Shown: piece after piece, positions 8,347-16,919 of the stretch | Numbering within the stretch: the stretch's first letter is position 1 | Layout: each line of letters opens with the position of its first letter | Source of the DNA: DASZBX01 sp035943635 | GTDB taxonomy: Bacteria; Actinomycetota; Actinomycetes; Streptomycetales; Catenulisporaceae | Direction of reading: 5' to 3' | NCBI GenBank assembly: GCA_035943635.1 | Contig: DASZBX010000007.1 | Span: 80,389-144,388 of the forward strand | DNA: 64,000 nt | Notes under the pieces: model-generated | Told to the model about the DNA's origin: nothing | The model's input: the letters and a program-made list of their open reading frames with translations, nothing else | Database searches by the model: none | Position numbers and translations under genes: made by a program

Positions 8347-9762
8347 ATGGCCGTCTGCCCGTCCGGGCATGTGTCCCAGACTTCTGACTACTGTGACACC
8401 TGCGGCGCCGTGATCGGCGGCACCGCGGTGTCCGCGGCGCCCGCCGCGCCGGCCGGCCCGGGCCCCGCGCCCCGCCCGGCCGGGGCGGGCGAGGCCTGCC
8501 CGAGCTGCGGGGCGGCCCAGGAGGGCCGGTTCTGCGAGGAGTGCGGCTACGACTTCGAGCTCGCGGCGCTGGTGACGCCGGGCTCCGCGCCCGCGCCGCA
8601 GACCCCGCCGCAGCCTGCGCCCCGGCCCCAGCCTCCGGCGCCGGTCGCGCCCCCGCCACCTGCCGCACCGGTGTCCCCGCCGCCTCCGCCGCCGCCTGCT
8701 CCGGTCCGGCCGCCGCTGCCCCCGGTGACCACCGGGCTGACCAGCGCCAGCGGCCTGTCCGGCGGGACCACCGGCTTGACCAGCGCGAGCGGGCTCGGCG
8801 GCGGCACCACCGGGCTGACCAGCGCGAGCGGCCTGACCGGAGGGACCACGGGCCTGAGCGCCACGGGCATCATCCGGGTCTCCTCCGGCCAGACCATGCA
8901 GCGTCCGGCGCCCAAGAGCAGCAGTGCGCCGACCGGCAACGGATCCGGGTCCGGCGGCCAAACTGGCGCGCCCGCGGCCCCGGCCCCGGCCGGCGGCGAG
9001 GGAGCCGGGAGCGGGTCCGGCGACGACTCCGGGTTCGACCTCGACGCCGCCCTCGCGGCCGCCGAGGCCGAGGCGCAGCAACAGGCCCAGGCGCCCTACC
9101 CGCCGCAGCCGCAGACTCAGTACGAGCAGCAGCCGCAGCAGCAGTACCCGCCGCAGCCGCAACCGCAGTACTCGTCGCAGCAACCGCCGCAGCCGCAGTA
9201 CGAGCAGCAGACCCAGTACCAGCCGGACCCGCAACCGCAGTACCAGCCGGACCCCGAGCCGCAGCCCGCGCCGCCGGCCGGCCCGCAGGTCCCGATGACC
9301 GTCGAGCAGGAGATGGAGGCCGAGTCCACCGTCATCGTGCTCGGCAGCGGCTCCCAGCTGGACCTGATCGCGGTGGTCACCGCGGACGAGCGGTACTACC
9401 GGGACCAGATCGCCCGCGGCGACATCATCGAGAGCGAATTCCCGTTCCCGAAGTACCCGGGCGAGCGGCGGATCGCGCTGGACGTGGGCCAGGTCCGGAT
9501 CGGCCGGGCCTCGGCCAGCCGCGGGCTGACCGTGGAGATCGACCTGACCGGCCCGCCGCTGGACCCGGCCATCTCGCACTTGCACGCCCAGCTGCTGCGC
9601 CGGCCGGACCTGAGCTGGGTGCTGGTGGACATGAACTCGGCCAACGGCACCCGGCTCAACGGCGCCGAGGACCCGGTCCCGGCCGAGACCGAGATCCCGG
9701 TCGGCGCGGGGGACCGGATCCATCTCGGCGTGTGGACCACGATCACCTTGGTCGAGCCCTGA
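8347..9762 (+). CDS. FHA-domain protein with zinc ribbons and proline/glutamine-rich linker
   Basis: A 471-residue protein, ATG 8347 preceded by GGGGAGGAA. Two zinc ribbons (residues about 4-22 ending YCDTCG, and about 49-66 ending FCEECG) are followed by a proline-rich stretch, four short repeats of the type TTGLTSASGL, and a long Pro/Gln/Tyr-rich low-complexity linker. The FHA fold occupies about residues 370-468, with IGRASASRG, SHLHAQL and NSANGTRLNG matching phosphothreonine-binding loops. In mycobacteria the PknG target GarA/OdhI is an FHA protein; this one is much longer and lacks an obvious N-terminal ETTS-type phosphorylation motif. It is the last gene of the operon and probably reads phospho-threonine marks made by the kinase. 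Confidence 0.88.
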   Translation: MAVCPSGHVSQTSDYCDTCGAVIGGTAVSAAPAAPAGPGPAPRPAGAGEACPSCGAAQEGRFCEECGYDFELAALVTPGSAPAPQTPPQPAPRPQPPAPVAPPPPAAPVSPPPPPPPAPVRPPLPPVTTGLTSASGLSGGTTGLTSASGLGGGTTGLTSASGLTGGTTGLSATGIIRVSSGQTMQRPAPKSSSAPTGNGSGSGGQTGAPAAPAPAGGEGAGSGSGDDSGFDLDAALAAAEAEAQQQAQAPYPPQPQTQYEQQPQQQYPPQPQPQYSSQQPPQPQYEQQTQYQPDPQPQYQPDPEPQPAPPAGPQVPMTVEQEMEAESTVIVLGSGSQLDLIAVVTADERYYRDQIARGDIIESEFPFPKYPGERRIALDVGQVRIGRASASRGLTVEIDLTGPPLDPAISHLHAQLLRRPDLSWVLVDMNSANGTRLNGAEDPVPAETEIPVGAGDRIHLGVWTTITLVEP

Positions 9763-9796
9763 TCGAGTCCTGACTCAGAGTGCTGAGGATATCCGC

Positions 9797-9823
9797 GCGG
9801 GGCCGTCGATTCGACGGCCCCGC
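9797..9823 (+). terminator. Rho-independent-type terminator after the FHA gene
   Basis: Arms 9797-9807 and 9813-9823 pair over 11 bases around a GATTC loop, 35 bases after the FHA stop. There is no long T-run, as is usual in high-GC actinomycetes. It could also serve the convergent acetyltransferase gene. Confidence 0.7.
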
Positions 9824-10079
9824 CCGGGCGTTCCGGGGGTCGTCGCAGCCCTCGAATTCGCTATCGGCAGGCCGCCTGCCAGGGCTCAAACCTGTCTTCG
9901 GGGCCATATTGAAAAGATTCGCGCCGTCACGTTATCAGGATGTTAGCGGGATCAGAGAGCCCCCCGGCAGACTTGTCGTTGTCGGGGGAACCGGACAGCC
10001 GGGGTGAGGCTTCAGCAACCACACCCCGGCCGGTCCGCAACGGGGGACGGCGGGGGTCGGCGGGTGGACCGGACGGGGC

Positions 10080-10673
10080 TCAGCGGCTGTCAGAGGCCAG
10101 CAGGGAACCGGTCCACTCGTCGACCACCCTACCGCGCTGGATCCGCTTGCCCCGGACCGTGCCCTCCATGGTGAACCCGGCCCGCAGGGCCACCCGGCGG
10201 GACTCCTCGTTCGGCACGAACGCGGTCCACTCGATCCGGTCCAGCCCGAGCTCGGCGAAGGCCCAGCGGCAGACCGCCCGGACCGCCTCGGTCATGAACC
10301 CGCGCCCGCGGGCCGGCGGGGCCAGCCAGAAGCCGATCTCCGCGTGGGAGACCATCCGCCCGTCGCCCGGGGTGATGTCGTGCAGCCCGATCGCGCCGAG
10401 CAGGCTCCCGTCGGTGGCCTGGTAGAGGCCGAACACGGCGTCCGTGCCGGCCGCCCGGTTGGCCGGCGCGATCCCGGTGATGAAGGCCTCCGCGTCGTCC
10501 CGGGTGTACGGGGCGGGGACCATGGTCCACTTCTGGATCGCCGGATCCTGGCAGATCGCCGTCACCGTGTCGATGTCCTCCGGCTCCAGTTCCTTGAGGA
10601 CGAGCCGGCCGGTGGTGAGGGCGACTCCGGTGAGATCGGGCATCGGTGTCGCGGGTGCGTCCTGAGTCGTCAT
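10080..10673 (-). CDS. GNAT acetyltransferase, RimJ/RimL-like
   Basis: 197 residues, ATG at 10673 (MTTQDAPATPMPDL). The fold reads as GCN5-related N-acetyltransferase: TGRLVLKELEPEDI at the first strand, PPARGRGFMTEAVRA as the acetyl-CoA pyrophosphate-binding loop, and FVPNEESRRVALRAGF as the late motif common to RimJ/RimL/YjcK-type enzymes that acetylate N-termini or small molecules. No clear ribosome-binding site is visible and an internal ATG at 10643 is possible. Substrate unknown. It stands alone, convergent with the kinase operon. Confidence 0.85.
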   Translation of the reverse strand: MTTQDAPATPMPDLTGVALTTGRLVLKELEPEDIDTVTAICQDPAIQKWTMVPAPYTRDDAEAFITGIAPANRAAGTDAVFGLYQATDGSLLGAIGLHDITPGDGRMVSHAEIGFWLAPPARGRGFMTEAVRAVCRWAFAELGLDRIEWTAFVPNEESRRVALRAGFTMEGTVRGKRIQRGRVVDEWTGSLLASDSR

Positions 10674-11308
10674 GGCACGACCATATCCGCCCGGTCCGGT
10701 CCGGCGGCGCGGGGTGTCCACCTGCCGGGGAGGGCCGCCGGGGTCCGCGGCCCGACATGCGCAGCCTTTCATGCACATCCTGGTAGGCGGTGAGCTGGGG
10801 CGGCCGCCGCTTGTGGATCTTGGCCGGGGCCGCGTAGCCGGGGTCGCGCACGGCGGCGATCGGGGCCTGCGCGGCCTGCGAGACCTGGTGGTTCGCGGCG
10901 TCGGTCCCGGCGTCGGCCGGGGCGTCGGCCGGGGCGTCGCGGGGCCGCGTCCGGCGGCGTCGCACACGGCGTCTTCCAGGACGCCGCGCCGCGGCGCCCG
11001 GAGCGGGGCGGCGCGCAAGATCTCACCCGCAGGGCGCACGGGGGCACGGCGGGTGTGACACCCCCGCGGACCGGGGATGATGTGCTCAGACCGGCAGTCT
11101 GCGGACCCCCGCCGAGGGGGCGCGCAGATGATCCAGAGTGCTTCAGATCTCACCCCGGGACGGACTCGAATATCGACTCGAAATACCCATTGCCGCCTAT
11201 AGCTGACGTGGGCATGTGCTACGGTTCGACTCACCCGATTGTGAATAATTGCGCAGTGGAAAGGCGTCACCGCCTACCCCGCTGCACGCGCGAAACGGCG
11301 GCACCGCG
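10674..11308. other. 635-base divergent intergenic region
   Basis: Between the divergent acetyltransferase and SpoIIE-type genes. The first ~450 bases are GC-rich with short GGCGTC-containing repeats near 10900-10945 and give only overlapping, low-complexity frames. The part from about 11150 to 11265 is markedly more AT-rich and probably holds the promoter of the downstream gene. I see no convincing gene. Confidence 0.5.
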
Positions 11309-13609
11309 ATGGCCTTGACCACCACCCGCGACCGACCGTGGCCCGCCACTTTGACGCTGGGTCCGGACGGGCGGATCACCTCCTGGAGCCGTGGCGCCCA
11401 GGCGCTCTTCGGGTTGTCCGCGTCCCGCGCCTGCGGCCGCCGGCTGCGCTCCCTGCTGGTCCGCCCGGAGGACCGCCCGGTGGTCGACGCCCTGTTCGGC
11501 ACCGTGCTGGCCGGCCGCAGCTGGTCCGGCGCGCTCTCCCTGCTCGACGCGGACGGGCAGGTCAGCCTGGTCGAGTGCGGCTGGCAGCCGATCCAGGACC
11601 GGCGCGGCCGGTCCGGCGCCCTGGTCGTGGTGACCGACCGGGTCGCCGCGGGCACCCCCACCGAGGCCACCGACACCCCGGTCGGCGAGGCCCCGTTCGG
11701 CACCGCGCAGGCCGCCCTGGAGGCGATCAGCCAGTTCCAGGAGCACGCGCAGCACATCGCCATGATGCGCCGGGTGCAGCTGCTCACCGACGCGAACACG
11801 CTGATCGGCACGAAGCTGGACATGGCGTCCACCGCGCGCGAACTGATGGACGTGGCCGTGCCCCGGTTCGCCGACCGGGCCAGCCTGCTGGTCCTGGAGA
11901 CCGTCGCGGACGAGTTCGAACTGCCGGTCACCCCGGTCGGCCCGGGCACCCTGCTGCGCCGCCTGGCCGTGGCCCCGGTCGACGAGGACCCGACCGGCGC
12001 GGCCACCCCGACCACCACCCCGGTCGACGGCACGGTCGCCTTCCTGGCCGGCTCCGCCTTCGCCCAGTGCCTCTACAGCGGCCGCTCGCGCACCATCGCC
12101 AGCCTGGACCCGCAGGCCGCGGCCCGGCTGTGCGCGGGCCTGGACCCGGCCGCGATCGCCGAGGCGGTCGGCCGCTCGCTGCTGATCGTGCCGCTGGTCG
12201 CCCGCGGCGCGGTGCTCGGCCTGGTGATCTTCCTGCGCCGGCCGGACCGCCGGCCGTTCTCCCCCGGGGAGGCGGTGCTCGGCGAGGAACTGGCCTCCCG
12301 CGCGGCGCTGTGCATAGACAACGCCCGGCTCTTCTCGCACGAGCGACAGACCGCGCTGATGCTCCAGCGCGCGCTCCTGCCGGACGAGTTCGGGTACCAC
12401 GCCGGCATCGACATCGCCCGCCGCTACCTGCCGGCCAGCGACCTGACCGGCGTGGGCGGGGACTGGTACGACGTGATCGGGCTCGGCGGCGGCCGGGTGG
12501 CCCTGGTGGTCGGGGACGTGATGGGCCACGGCGTGCGCGCGGCCGCCGTGATGGGCCAGCTGCGCACCGCCACCCGCACCCTGACCGCGCTGGACCTGCA
12601 GCCGGCCGAGGTGCTGCAACACCTGGACGAGCTGATGGAGCACCTCGGCGGCACCGCCGAGAACGGGATCTTCTTCGCCACCTGCGTGGTCGCGGTGTAC
12701 GACCCGGTCAACCGCACCTGCCGGATCGCCCGGGCCGGCCACGTGCCGCCGCTCGCGGTCTATCCGGACGGGCGCACCGAGCTGCTGGACATTCCGCCGG
12801 GCGTGCCGCTCGGCGTGGGCGGGCACACCTTCGACAGCCGCGACGTCCCGCTGGAGGACGGCAGCCTGCTCGTGCTGTGCACCGACGGCCTGGTGGAGAG
12901 CCGCGCGCCCGGCCGGGACATCGACGACGGCCTGCACGACCTGGCCGCCCAGATCACGGACCCCTCGCTGCCGCTGGAACGGATCGCCGACTCGGTGATC
13001 GCGGGCCTGCGCGGAGACCGCACCATGGACGACGCCGCGCTGATGGTGGCCCGGGTGCGCGGGATCGCCGCGTCCGCGACCGTGGAGTGGACGGTCGAGC
13101 CCAAGCCGCCGGCCGTCGCCGACTCGCGCCGCACCGTCCGCGACACCCTCGGCGGCTGGGGCCTGGCCCACCTCGGCGAGACCGCCGAACTGCTGACCAG
13201 CGAACTAGTGACCAACGCGCTGCGGTACACGCACGGGCAGATCAGTGTTCGACTGATTCATGACAGGACATTGCTGTGTGAGGTGTACGACCGGTCTGAG
13301 GTGATCCCGCGGATGCGGCACGCCTCGGACGCGGAGGACAGTGGCAGAGGGCTGCATCTGGTGCGGGAGCTGTCGAGCCGGTGGGGTACGCGGCGTACGG
13401 CTACTGGGAAGACGGTCTGGTTCGAGCTGCCGGTCGCGCACAATGGGGCTTCGGGGGTGCCGGGAGTTCTGGGGGTGGCTGGGGTGCCTGGGGCGCCGGC
13501 TGGGGTTCCGGCGCAGGCTCAGGCTGCGGAGGCTGTGGAGGTTGCCGAGGCGCTGGATGTGGTGTCGGGCGGGGAGCCGGAGCCGGTCGAGGTGTCGGCC
13601 GAGCGGTGA
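11309..13609 (+). CDS. PAS-GAF-SpoIIE phosphatase with C-terminal anti-sigma-type ATPase domain
   Basis: About 766 residues. A PAS-like domain (residues ~10-120, LTLGPDGRITSWSRGAQALF) is followed by a GAF domain (~150-330). The SpoIIE/RsbU PP2C phosphatase spans ~350-590 (GGDWYDV, VVGDVMGHG, ARAGHVPP, LCTDGLVE, DDAALMV). A HATPase_c domain of RsbW type spans ~600-715 (TNALRYTHG, GRGLHLVREL). This is the multi-input partner-switch architecture common in streptomycetes, which dephosphorylates anti-anti-sigma factors. ATG 11309 is chosen over a TTG at 11249. From about 13240 onward third positions become less GC-biased, and the last ~50 residues are Val/Pro/Gly/Ala low complexity. Confidence 0.88.
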   Translation: MALTTTRDRPWPATLTLGPDGRITSWSRGAQALFGLSASRACGRRLRSLLVRPEDRPVVDALFGTVLAGRSWSGALSLLDADGQVSLVECGWQPIQDRRGRSGALVVVTDRVAAGTPTEATDTPVGEAPFGTAQAALEAISQFQEHAQHIAMMRRVQLLTDANTLIGTKLDMASTARELMDVAVPRFADRASLLVLETVADEFELPVTPVGPGTLLRRLAVAPVDEDPTGAATPTTTPVDGTVAFLAGSAFAQCLYSGRSRTIASLDPQAAARLCAGLDPAAIAEAVGRSLLIVPLVARGAVLGLVIFLRRPDRRPFSPGEAVLGEELASRAALCIDNARLFSHERQTALMLQRALLPDEFGYHAGIDIARRYLPASDLTGVGGDWYDVIGLGGGRVALVVGDVMGHGVRAAAVMGQLRTATRTLTALDLQPAEVLQHLDELMEHLGGTAENGIFFATCVVAVYDPVNRTCRIARAGHVPPLAVYPDGRTELLDIPPGVPLGVGGHTFDSRDVPLEDGSLLVLCTDGLVESRAPGRDIDDGLHDLAAQITDPSLPLERIADSVIAGLRGDRTMDDAALMVARVRGIAASATVEWTVEPKPPAVADSRRTVRDTLGGWGLAHLGETAELLTSELVTNALRYTHGQISVRLIHDRTLLCEVYDRSEVIPRMRHASDAEDSGRGLHLVRELSSRWGTRRTATGKTVWFELPVAHNGASGVPGVLGVAGVPGAPAGVPAQAQAAEAVEVAEALDVVSGGEPEPVEVSAER

Positions 13610-13675
13610 GCCGCGGCCGGGATGGACGGGCGTGACTCAGGTCCACTCGTCCGGGTGAGACCGGCCCGGGTTCTG

Positions 13676-13695
13676 GTCCGGGATTCGGCCCGGAC
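13676..13695 (+). terminator. Putative terminator after the SpoIIE-type gene
   Basis: GTCCGGG at 13676-13682 pairs with CCCGGAC at 13689-13695 across a six-base loop, 67 bases past the stop. It is short but isolated in the right place. Confidence 0.45.
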
Positions 13696-13839
13696 TCGGC
13701 CTCCGGATTCCGGGGTCTTGGGATTGATGGACCACAGCCCGTCCGGATGTCGTGGAAAGGGCGTCGCTTCGGCGTCCGTTTAACGTAGCGAGTCACCCAC
13801 ACGAATTACAGTGCGCGAATTCGGCCTCTGAGCTGGGTA

Positions 13840-13845
13840 TACATT
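13840..13845 (+). promoter_or_regulatory. -10 element, probable leaderless transcript
   Basis: TACATT fits TAnnnT and lies seven bases before GTG 13853, so transcription would begin at or next to the start codon. No Shine-Dalgarno sequence is visible. The -35 is not obvious. Confidence 0.5.
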
Positions 13846-13852
13846 CTGCTCT

Positions 13853-15700
13853 GTGACTATGCATCTGAATAAACCAATCCCGAATCAGCGACTACGTGCC
13901 GCACGGATGGCGATGCGGCTTAGTCAGAGCGAGTTCGCCACGGCCGTGCGGCACGCCGGAGCGAGCCTGGGCGAACCGAACGAGTGCACGAAGAGGCTGG
14001 TGCAGAAATGGGAAAGCGGGGAACACAGCGCGATCCGCCCGAATTATCGCAGAGCTCTGCAGGCGGTGACCAGGATCCCGTACGAGCAACTCGGCTTCCT
14101 GGGCGCGCCGACGGCGCCGGTGGTGCCGATAGCCCAGGTGCTCGAGACGGCCACGTCCGTGATGCCGCGCACGCCGCCGGTCCGCGGGCTGCCGCAGTCC
14201 GGCGTCGAGGGCGACCGGCTGCGGTACGCGCTGACCCGGCCGGGCTACGCGGACGAGGACTCGGTGGCGCTGATCGAGGCGCACACCAGCCAGCTGTTCG
14301 TGCTCGAACACACCCGGGCCGCGCGGCTGCTCGCCCCGCAGGTGGCCATGCACCTGGACGAGGTCGCCTCGGTGCTGGCCGGCGCACGTCGCAGCGTGCT
14401 GCGGCAGAAGCTGGCCTCGACCGGCGGCCGGAGCGCGGCACTGGCCGGCTGGCTGGCGTTCGACTGCGGGGATGTGCAGGGCGCGCACCGCTGGTGGGAC
14501 AACGCGCTCGCCGCGGCGCAGGTCGCGGCGGACAGTCCGCTGCTGGCGTGCACGCTGACGTACCTGTCCTGCTCGGCGGCCGACCGCGGCGACCCGACCA
14601 CGGCCTGGCAGCTGGCCAACACCGCGCTGGGCCACGCCGGCTCCAACCCCCGGGCCAAGGCGTGGATGGCGGCCCGGGCCGCCCAGGAGGCGGCCACGAT
14701 GGGCGAGCGGTACGCGGCCCAGGTGGCGCTCGAGCTGTCGTTGGAGCTGGGCGCCGGATTCTCCGCCGCGGACCTGCTGCGCGACCAGGTCGAGCAGCCG
14801 TGGGCGGGGAGTTTCGACCTGGTCTGCCTGTACGCGATGGCGGCGGGCACCTACGGCCGGCTCGGCGAGCTGCGCCAGTCCCGGGAACTGGTGGCGCAGG
14901 CGCTGAAGGCCATGCGGATGCCACAGCTCGGCGAGGCGGACGGTCGCCGCGCGGGTGACCGTGCGGGTGACAGCGCCGGGGACGGCGGGCCGGAGCAGTC
15001 CGACGGGCGCGGCGGCGAGCGCGGCGGCGGGCGGGTCGGCGAGCCGGGGCGGGAGGATGGGGGCGATCCGGGCTACGGTTCGCCCGGCGACCCGGGTGGC
15101 GACCCGGCTGACCTGGCTGATGCTGCCGGTGCGTCCGACTTTCCGGACATGGCGGCCCTGCTGGGCGCGGCCGGTCTGCCGGGCGCCGCCGGGTATCCGG
15201 GGGCGTACGCATCGCCGGTCTCGTATGCCGGGTTGCGGGCACAGGGCGCTGTCTCGCCGGAGGAGTCCGGTGACCTGTTCGGGTCCGAGCAGGGTCCGTT
15301 CCCCGGGTCGGGCGAGGAGGGCGCGTCGGCGCATTCCGTGAGCTCCGCACAGTTCACGGCAGGCGCCGGGCCGTCGTCCGGATCCGACGAGTGGTACGGC
15401 AACCCCCAAGGCGCCGGACTGTTCGGGCCGGACGGGGAACCGTACGAGGGCTACGGTCTGCCCGACCCGCTCGACCTGGTCGGGCGGGCGATCCCGGACC
15501 AGGGCAACGCCCAGGTCAAGTCCCGGTCCATGGCGTTGGCGGAGATCGCCTACGCCGCCACCCGGATCGGCGAACTGGACCTGGCCCGGGAGTCCGGCCG
15601 GCTGGCCAACGACCTGGCCGGACGGTTGGAGGTGTCCCAGGCGAAGCGGCGGCTACGCGCCCTCGCGCCGCTGCTCGCGGAGTCCCGTCGGGGCCGGTAA
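13853..15700 (+). CDS. HTH-domain regulator with TPR-like region and disordered insert
   Basis: 615 residues from GTG 13853 (ATG 13859 is possible). An XRE-type helix-turn-helix occupies residues ~8-80 (QRLRAARMAMRLSQSEFA, LVQKWESG). A helical TPR-like region follows to about residue 360, then ~150 residues of Gly/Asp/Pro/Ser-rich low complexity, then a final helical segment resuming the TPR pattern. The layout recalls the streptomycete NsdA-type developmental and antibiotic regulators, but the disordered insert makes it longer than those. It is monocistronic. DNA binding is likely; the target is unknown. Confidence 0.82.
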   Translation: MTMHLNKPIPNQRLRAARMAMRLSQSEFATAVRHAGASLGEPNECTKRLVQKWESGEHSAIRPNYRRALQAVTRIPYEQLGFLGAPTAPVVPIAQVLETATSVMPRTPPVRGLPQSGVEGDRLRYALTRPGYADEDSVALIEAHTSQLFVLEHTRAARLLAPQVAMHLDEVASVLAGARRSVLRQKLASTGGRSAALAGWLAFDCGDVQGAHRWWDNALAAAQVAADSPLLACTLTYLSCSAADRGDPTTAWQLANTALGHAGSNPRAKAWMAARAAQEAATMGERYAAQVALELSLELGAGFSAADLLRDQVEQPWAGSFDLVCLYAMAAGTYGRLGELRQSRELVAQALKAMRMPQLGEADGRRAGDRAGDSAGDGGPEQSDGRGGERGGGRVGEPGREDGGDPGYGSPGDPGGDPADLADAAGASDFPDMAALLGAAGLPGAAGYPGAYASPVSYAGLRAQGAVSPEESGDLFGSEQGPFPGSGEEGASAHSVSSAQFTAGAGPSSGSDEWYGNPQGAGLFGPDGEPYEGYGLPDPLDLVGRAIPDQGNAQVKSRSMALAEIAYAATRIGELDLARESGRLANDLAGRLEVSQAKRRLRALAPLLAESRRGR

Positions 15701-16081
15701 CACCGGGCCCGGCGGGACTCCGCTGGTTTTGTCGACGGGATTCTGCTGGGTTGCCTGGCGGGACGCTGCCGGTTTGTCGGGGGTCTGGGGATTCTATGGT
15801 GGGCCTGATGACTCGGCTCTGGGGGCGGGTTGTGATGGTATGAGGTGCCCCACGAGATTGCGACACGTTCCGCGACACTCCGAGACATGCCGAGCGGGAC
15901 GTTCAGGTCTGATATACCTGGTCAGCGTCGTGAACGGGCGGTCGGTGCGGGGTGTCAAGCCGCGCAGCGGCGCGTTCGCCGCGGCGGTCTGCGCCGGTTG
16001 ACGGTCGGCCCAGCGGTCCGGTCTGCTGGTGTCCGTGCGCTTCGGGGCACATCCATCGGGTCTGATACGTGGGAGTTCACA
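15701..16081. other. 381-base intergenic region
   Basis: It follows the HTH/TPR gene and precedes the TNT gene. A GC-rich palindrome near 15705-15720 may act as terminator. No coding pattern is convincing. GGGAG at 16071-16075 is the ribosome-binding site of the next gene. Confidence 0.4.
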
Positions 16082-16744
16082 ATGAGAATCAGTAAGCTGA
16101 CCGCTGTCCTGGCCGCGGCGATCGTCCTGCCGCTGGGCCTCGCGGTGCAGTCGGCCGAAGCGGCCGCACCCGCGGTGACCGGCGCGTCCGTGTCCGGTCC
16201 GGCCGGCGAGTGCTCCGCTGCGTTCTATGACGGGGACAATCGGCTTGGGCCTGCGCAGTTGCCGGTGCTGGGGTTGGTGGGTTTTGAGTTGTTCGGGTAT
16301 CACCGCAGCGGGGATCTGACTGATGCGCAGTTGCTGGCGCAATATTACAACAGTGCTGCTGGGAGCTGGATCTACCCGCCGGACAATGGGTATTTGGTCG
16401 TGGATGGTAAGCCGATCGAGTACAAGACCACGTTGTACCCGGGCGAGGATATTGACCGGTATGGCAGCGAGTATGGTTCTTTTCTTGCTCCGACTGGGTT
16501 GCCGTATGCTTCGCGGTCTATTCCGCCGCAGAGTCTCGACAGTGTTCCTGCTGGGCCTTGTAATTACCACAACTACAAGGTGCTCAAGCCGTTTGCCGTG
16601 GATGCCGGGCCGATTGCGCCGTGGTTTGGGCAGCCTGGGCTTGGGTTGCAGTATCAGCTGGATGCCGGCTTGATTCCGGGGGATCCGGCGTCGTTCAATG
16701 TTATGTGGCTTGTTAACAACGGATATTTGGGGCGGCTTAACTAG
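16082..16744 (+). CDS. Secreted TNT-domain (NAD glycohydrolase-like) protein
   Basis: 220 residues, ATG 16082 with GGGAG six bases upstream. A Sec signal peptide (residues 1-28, ending AEA) precedes a compact TNT domain (tuberculosis necrotizing toxin family). Recognisable blocks are DRYG at 125-128, the following GxFLxPxG/RSIPPQSL stretch, APWFGQPG at 179-186 and the LQY block with Gln190. In CpnT this fold hydrolyses NAD+ and uses an Arg and a late Gln. Here the domain is not fused to a channel and is exported alone. No immunity gene is adjacent. Past the signal peptide the codon third positions are much less GC-rich than in the flanking genome. Confidence 0.78.
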   Translation: MRISKLTAVLAAAIVLPLGLAVQSAEAAAPAVTGASVSGPAGECSAAFYDGDNRLGPAQLPVLGLVGFELFGYHRSGDLTDAQLLAQYYNSAAGSWIYPPDNGYLVVDGKPIEYKTTLYPGEDIDRYGSEYGSFLAPTGLPYASRSIPPQSLDSVPAGPCNYHNYKVLKPFAVDAGPIAPWFGQPGLGLQYQLDAGLIPGDPASFNVMWLVNNGYLGRLN

Positions 16745-16760
16745 GGGAGTCTCTGGTACT

Positions 16761-16802
16761 GACGGCCGGAGCGGTCCGCGATGGCGGGTCGGTCCGGCCG
16801 TC
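16761..16802 (+). terminator. Putative terminator after the TNT gene
   Basis: GACGGCCGGA at 16761-16770 pairs perfectly with TCCGGCCGTC at 16793-16802 across 22 bases, starting 16 bases after the stop codon. Confidence 0.6.
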
Positions 16803-16904
16803 GTCTGTCTGTCGGTCGGGGGTCCGGCGGCCAGGGGACTGGTCGAGCCTGCCGGTCGTGGACGGGTAACGAGGCCTTGCGGTCGGTTCTTTCGGTGCCG
16901 CTGG

Positions 16905-16910
16905 TACTCT
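16905..16910 (+). promoter_or_regulatory. -10-like element before the AftB-like gene
   Basis: TACTCT fits TAnnnT nine bases before ATG 16920. With no ribosome-binding site visible, a leaderless or near-leaderless mRNA is possible. Confidence 0.35.
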
Positions 16911-16919
16911 CATCGTTCA

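Noticed and set aside
3214..9762. Type VI secretion or phage-defence interpretation of the kinase-phosphatase-VWA-FHA operon.
   Set aside because: No secretion, nuclease or effector genes accompany it; the order matches the amino-acid-sensing PknG system better.
10674..11047. Minus-strand frames between the acetyltransferase and the SpoIIE-type gene, one reading AAVRDPGYAAPAKIHKRRPP.
   Set aside because: One stretch looks protein-like, but it has no start with a ribosome-binding site, runs out of phase into the acetyltransferase and is flanked by low complexity. Not enough to call a gene.
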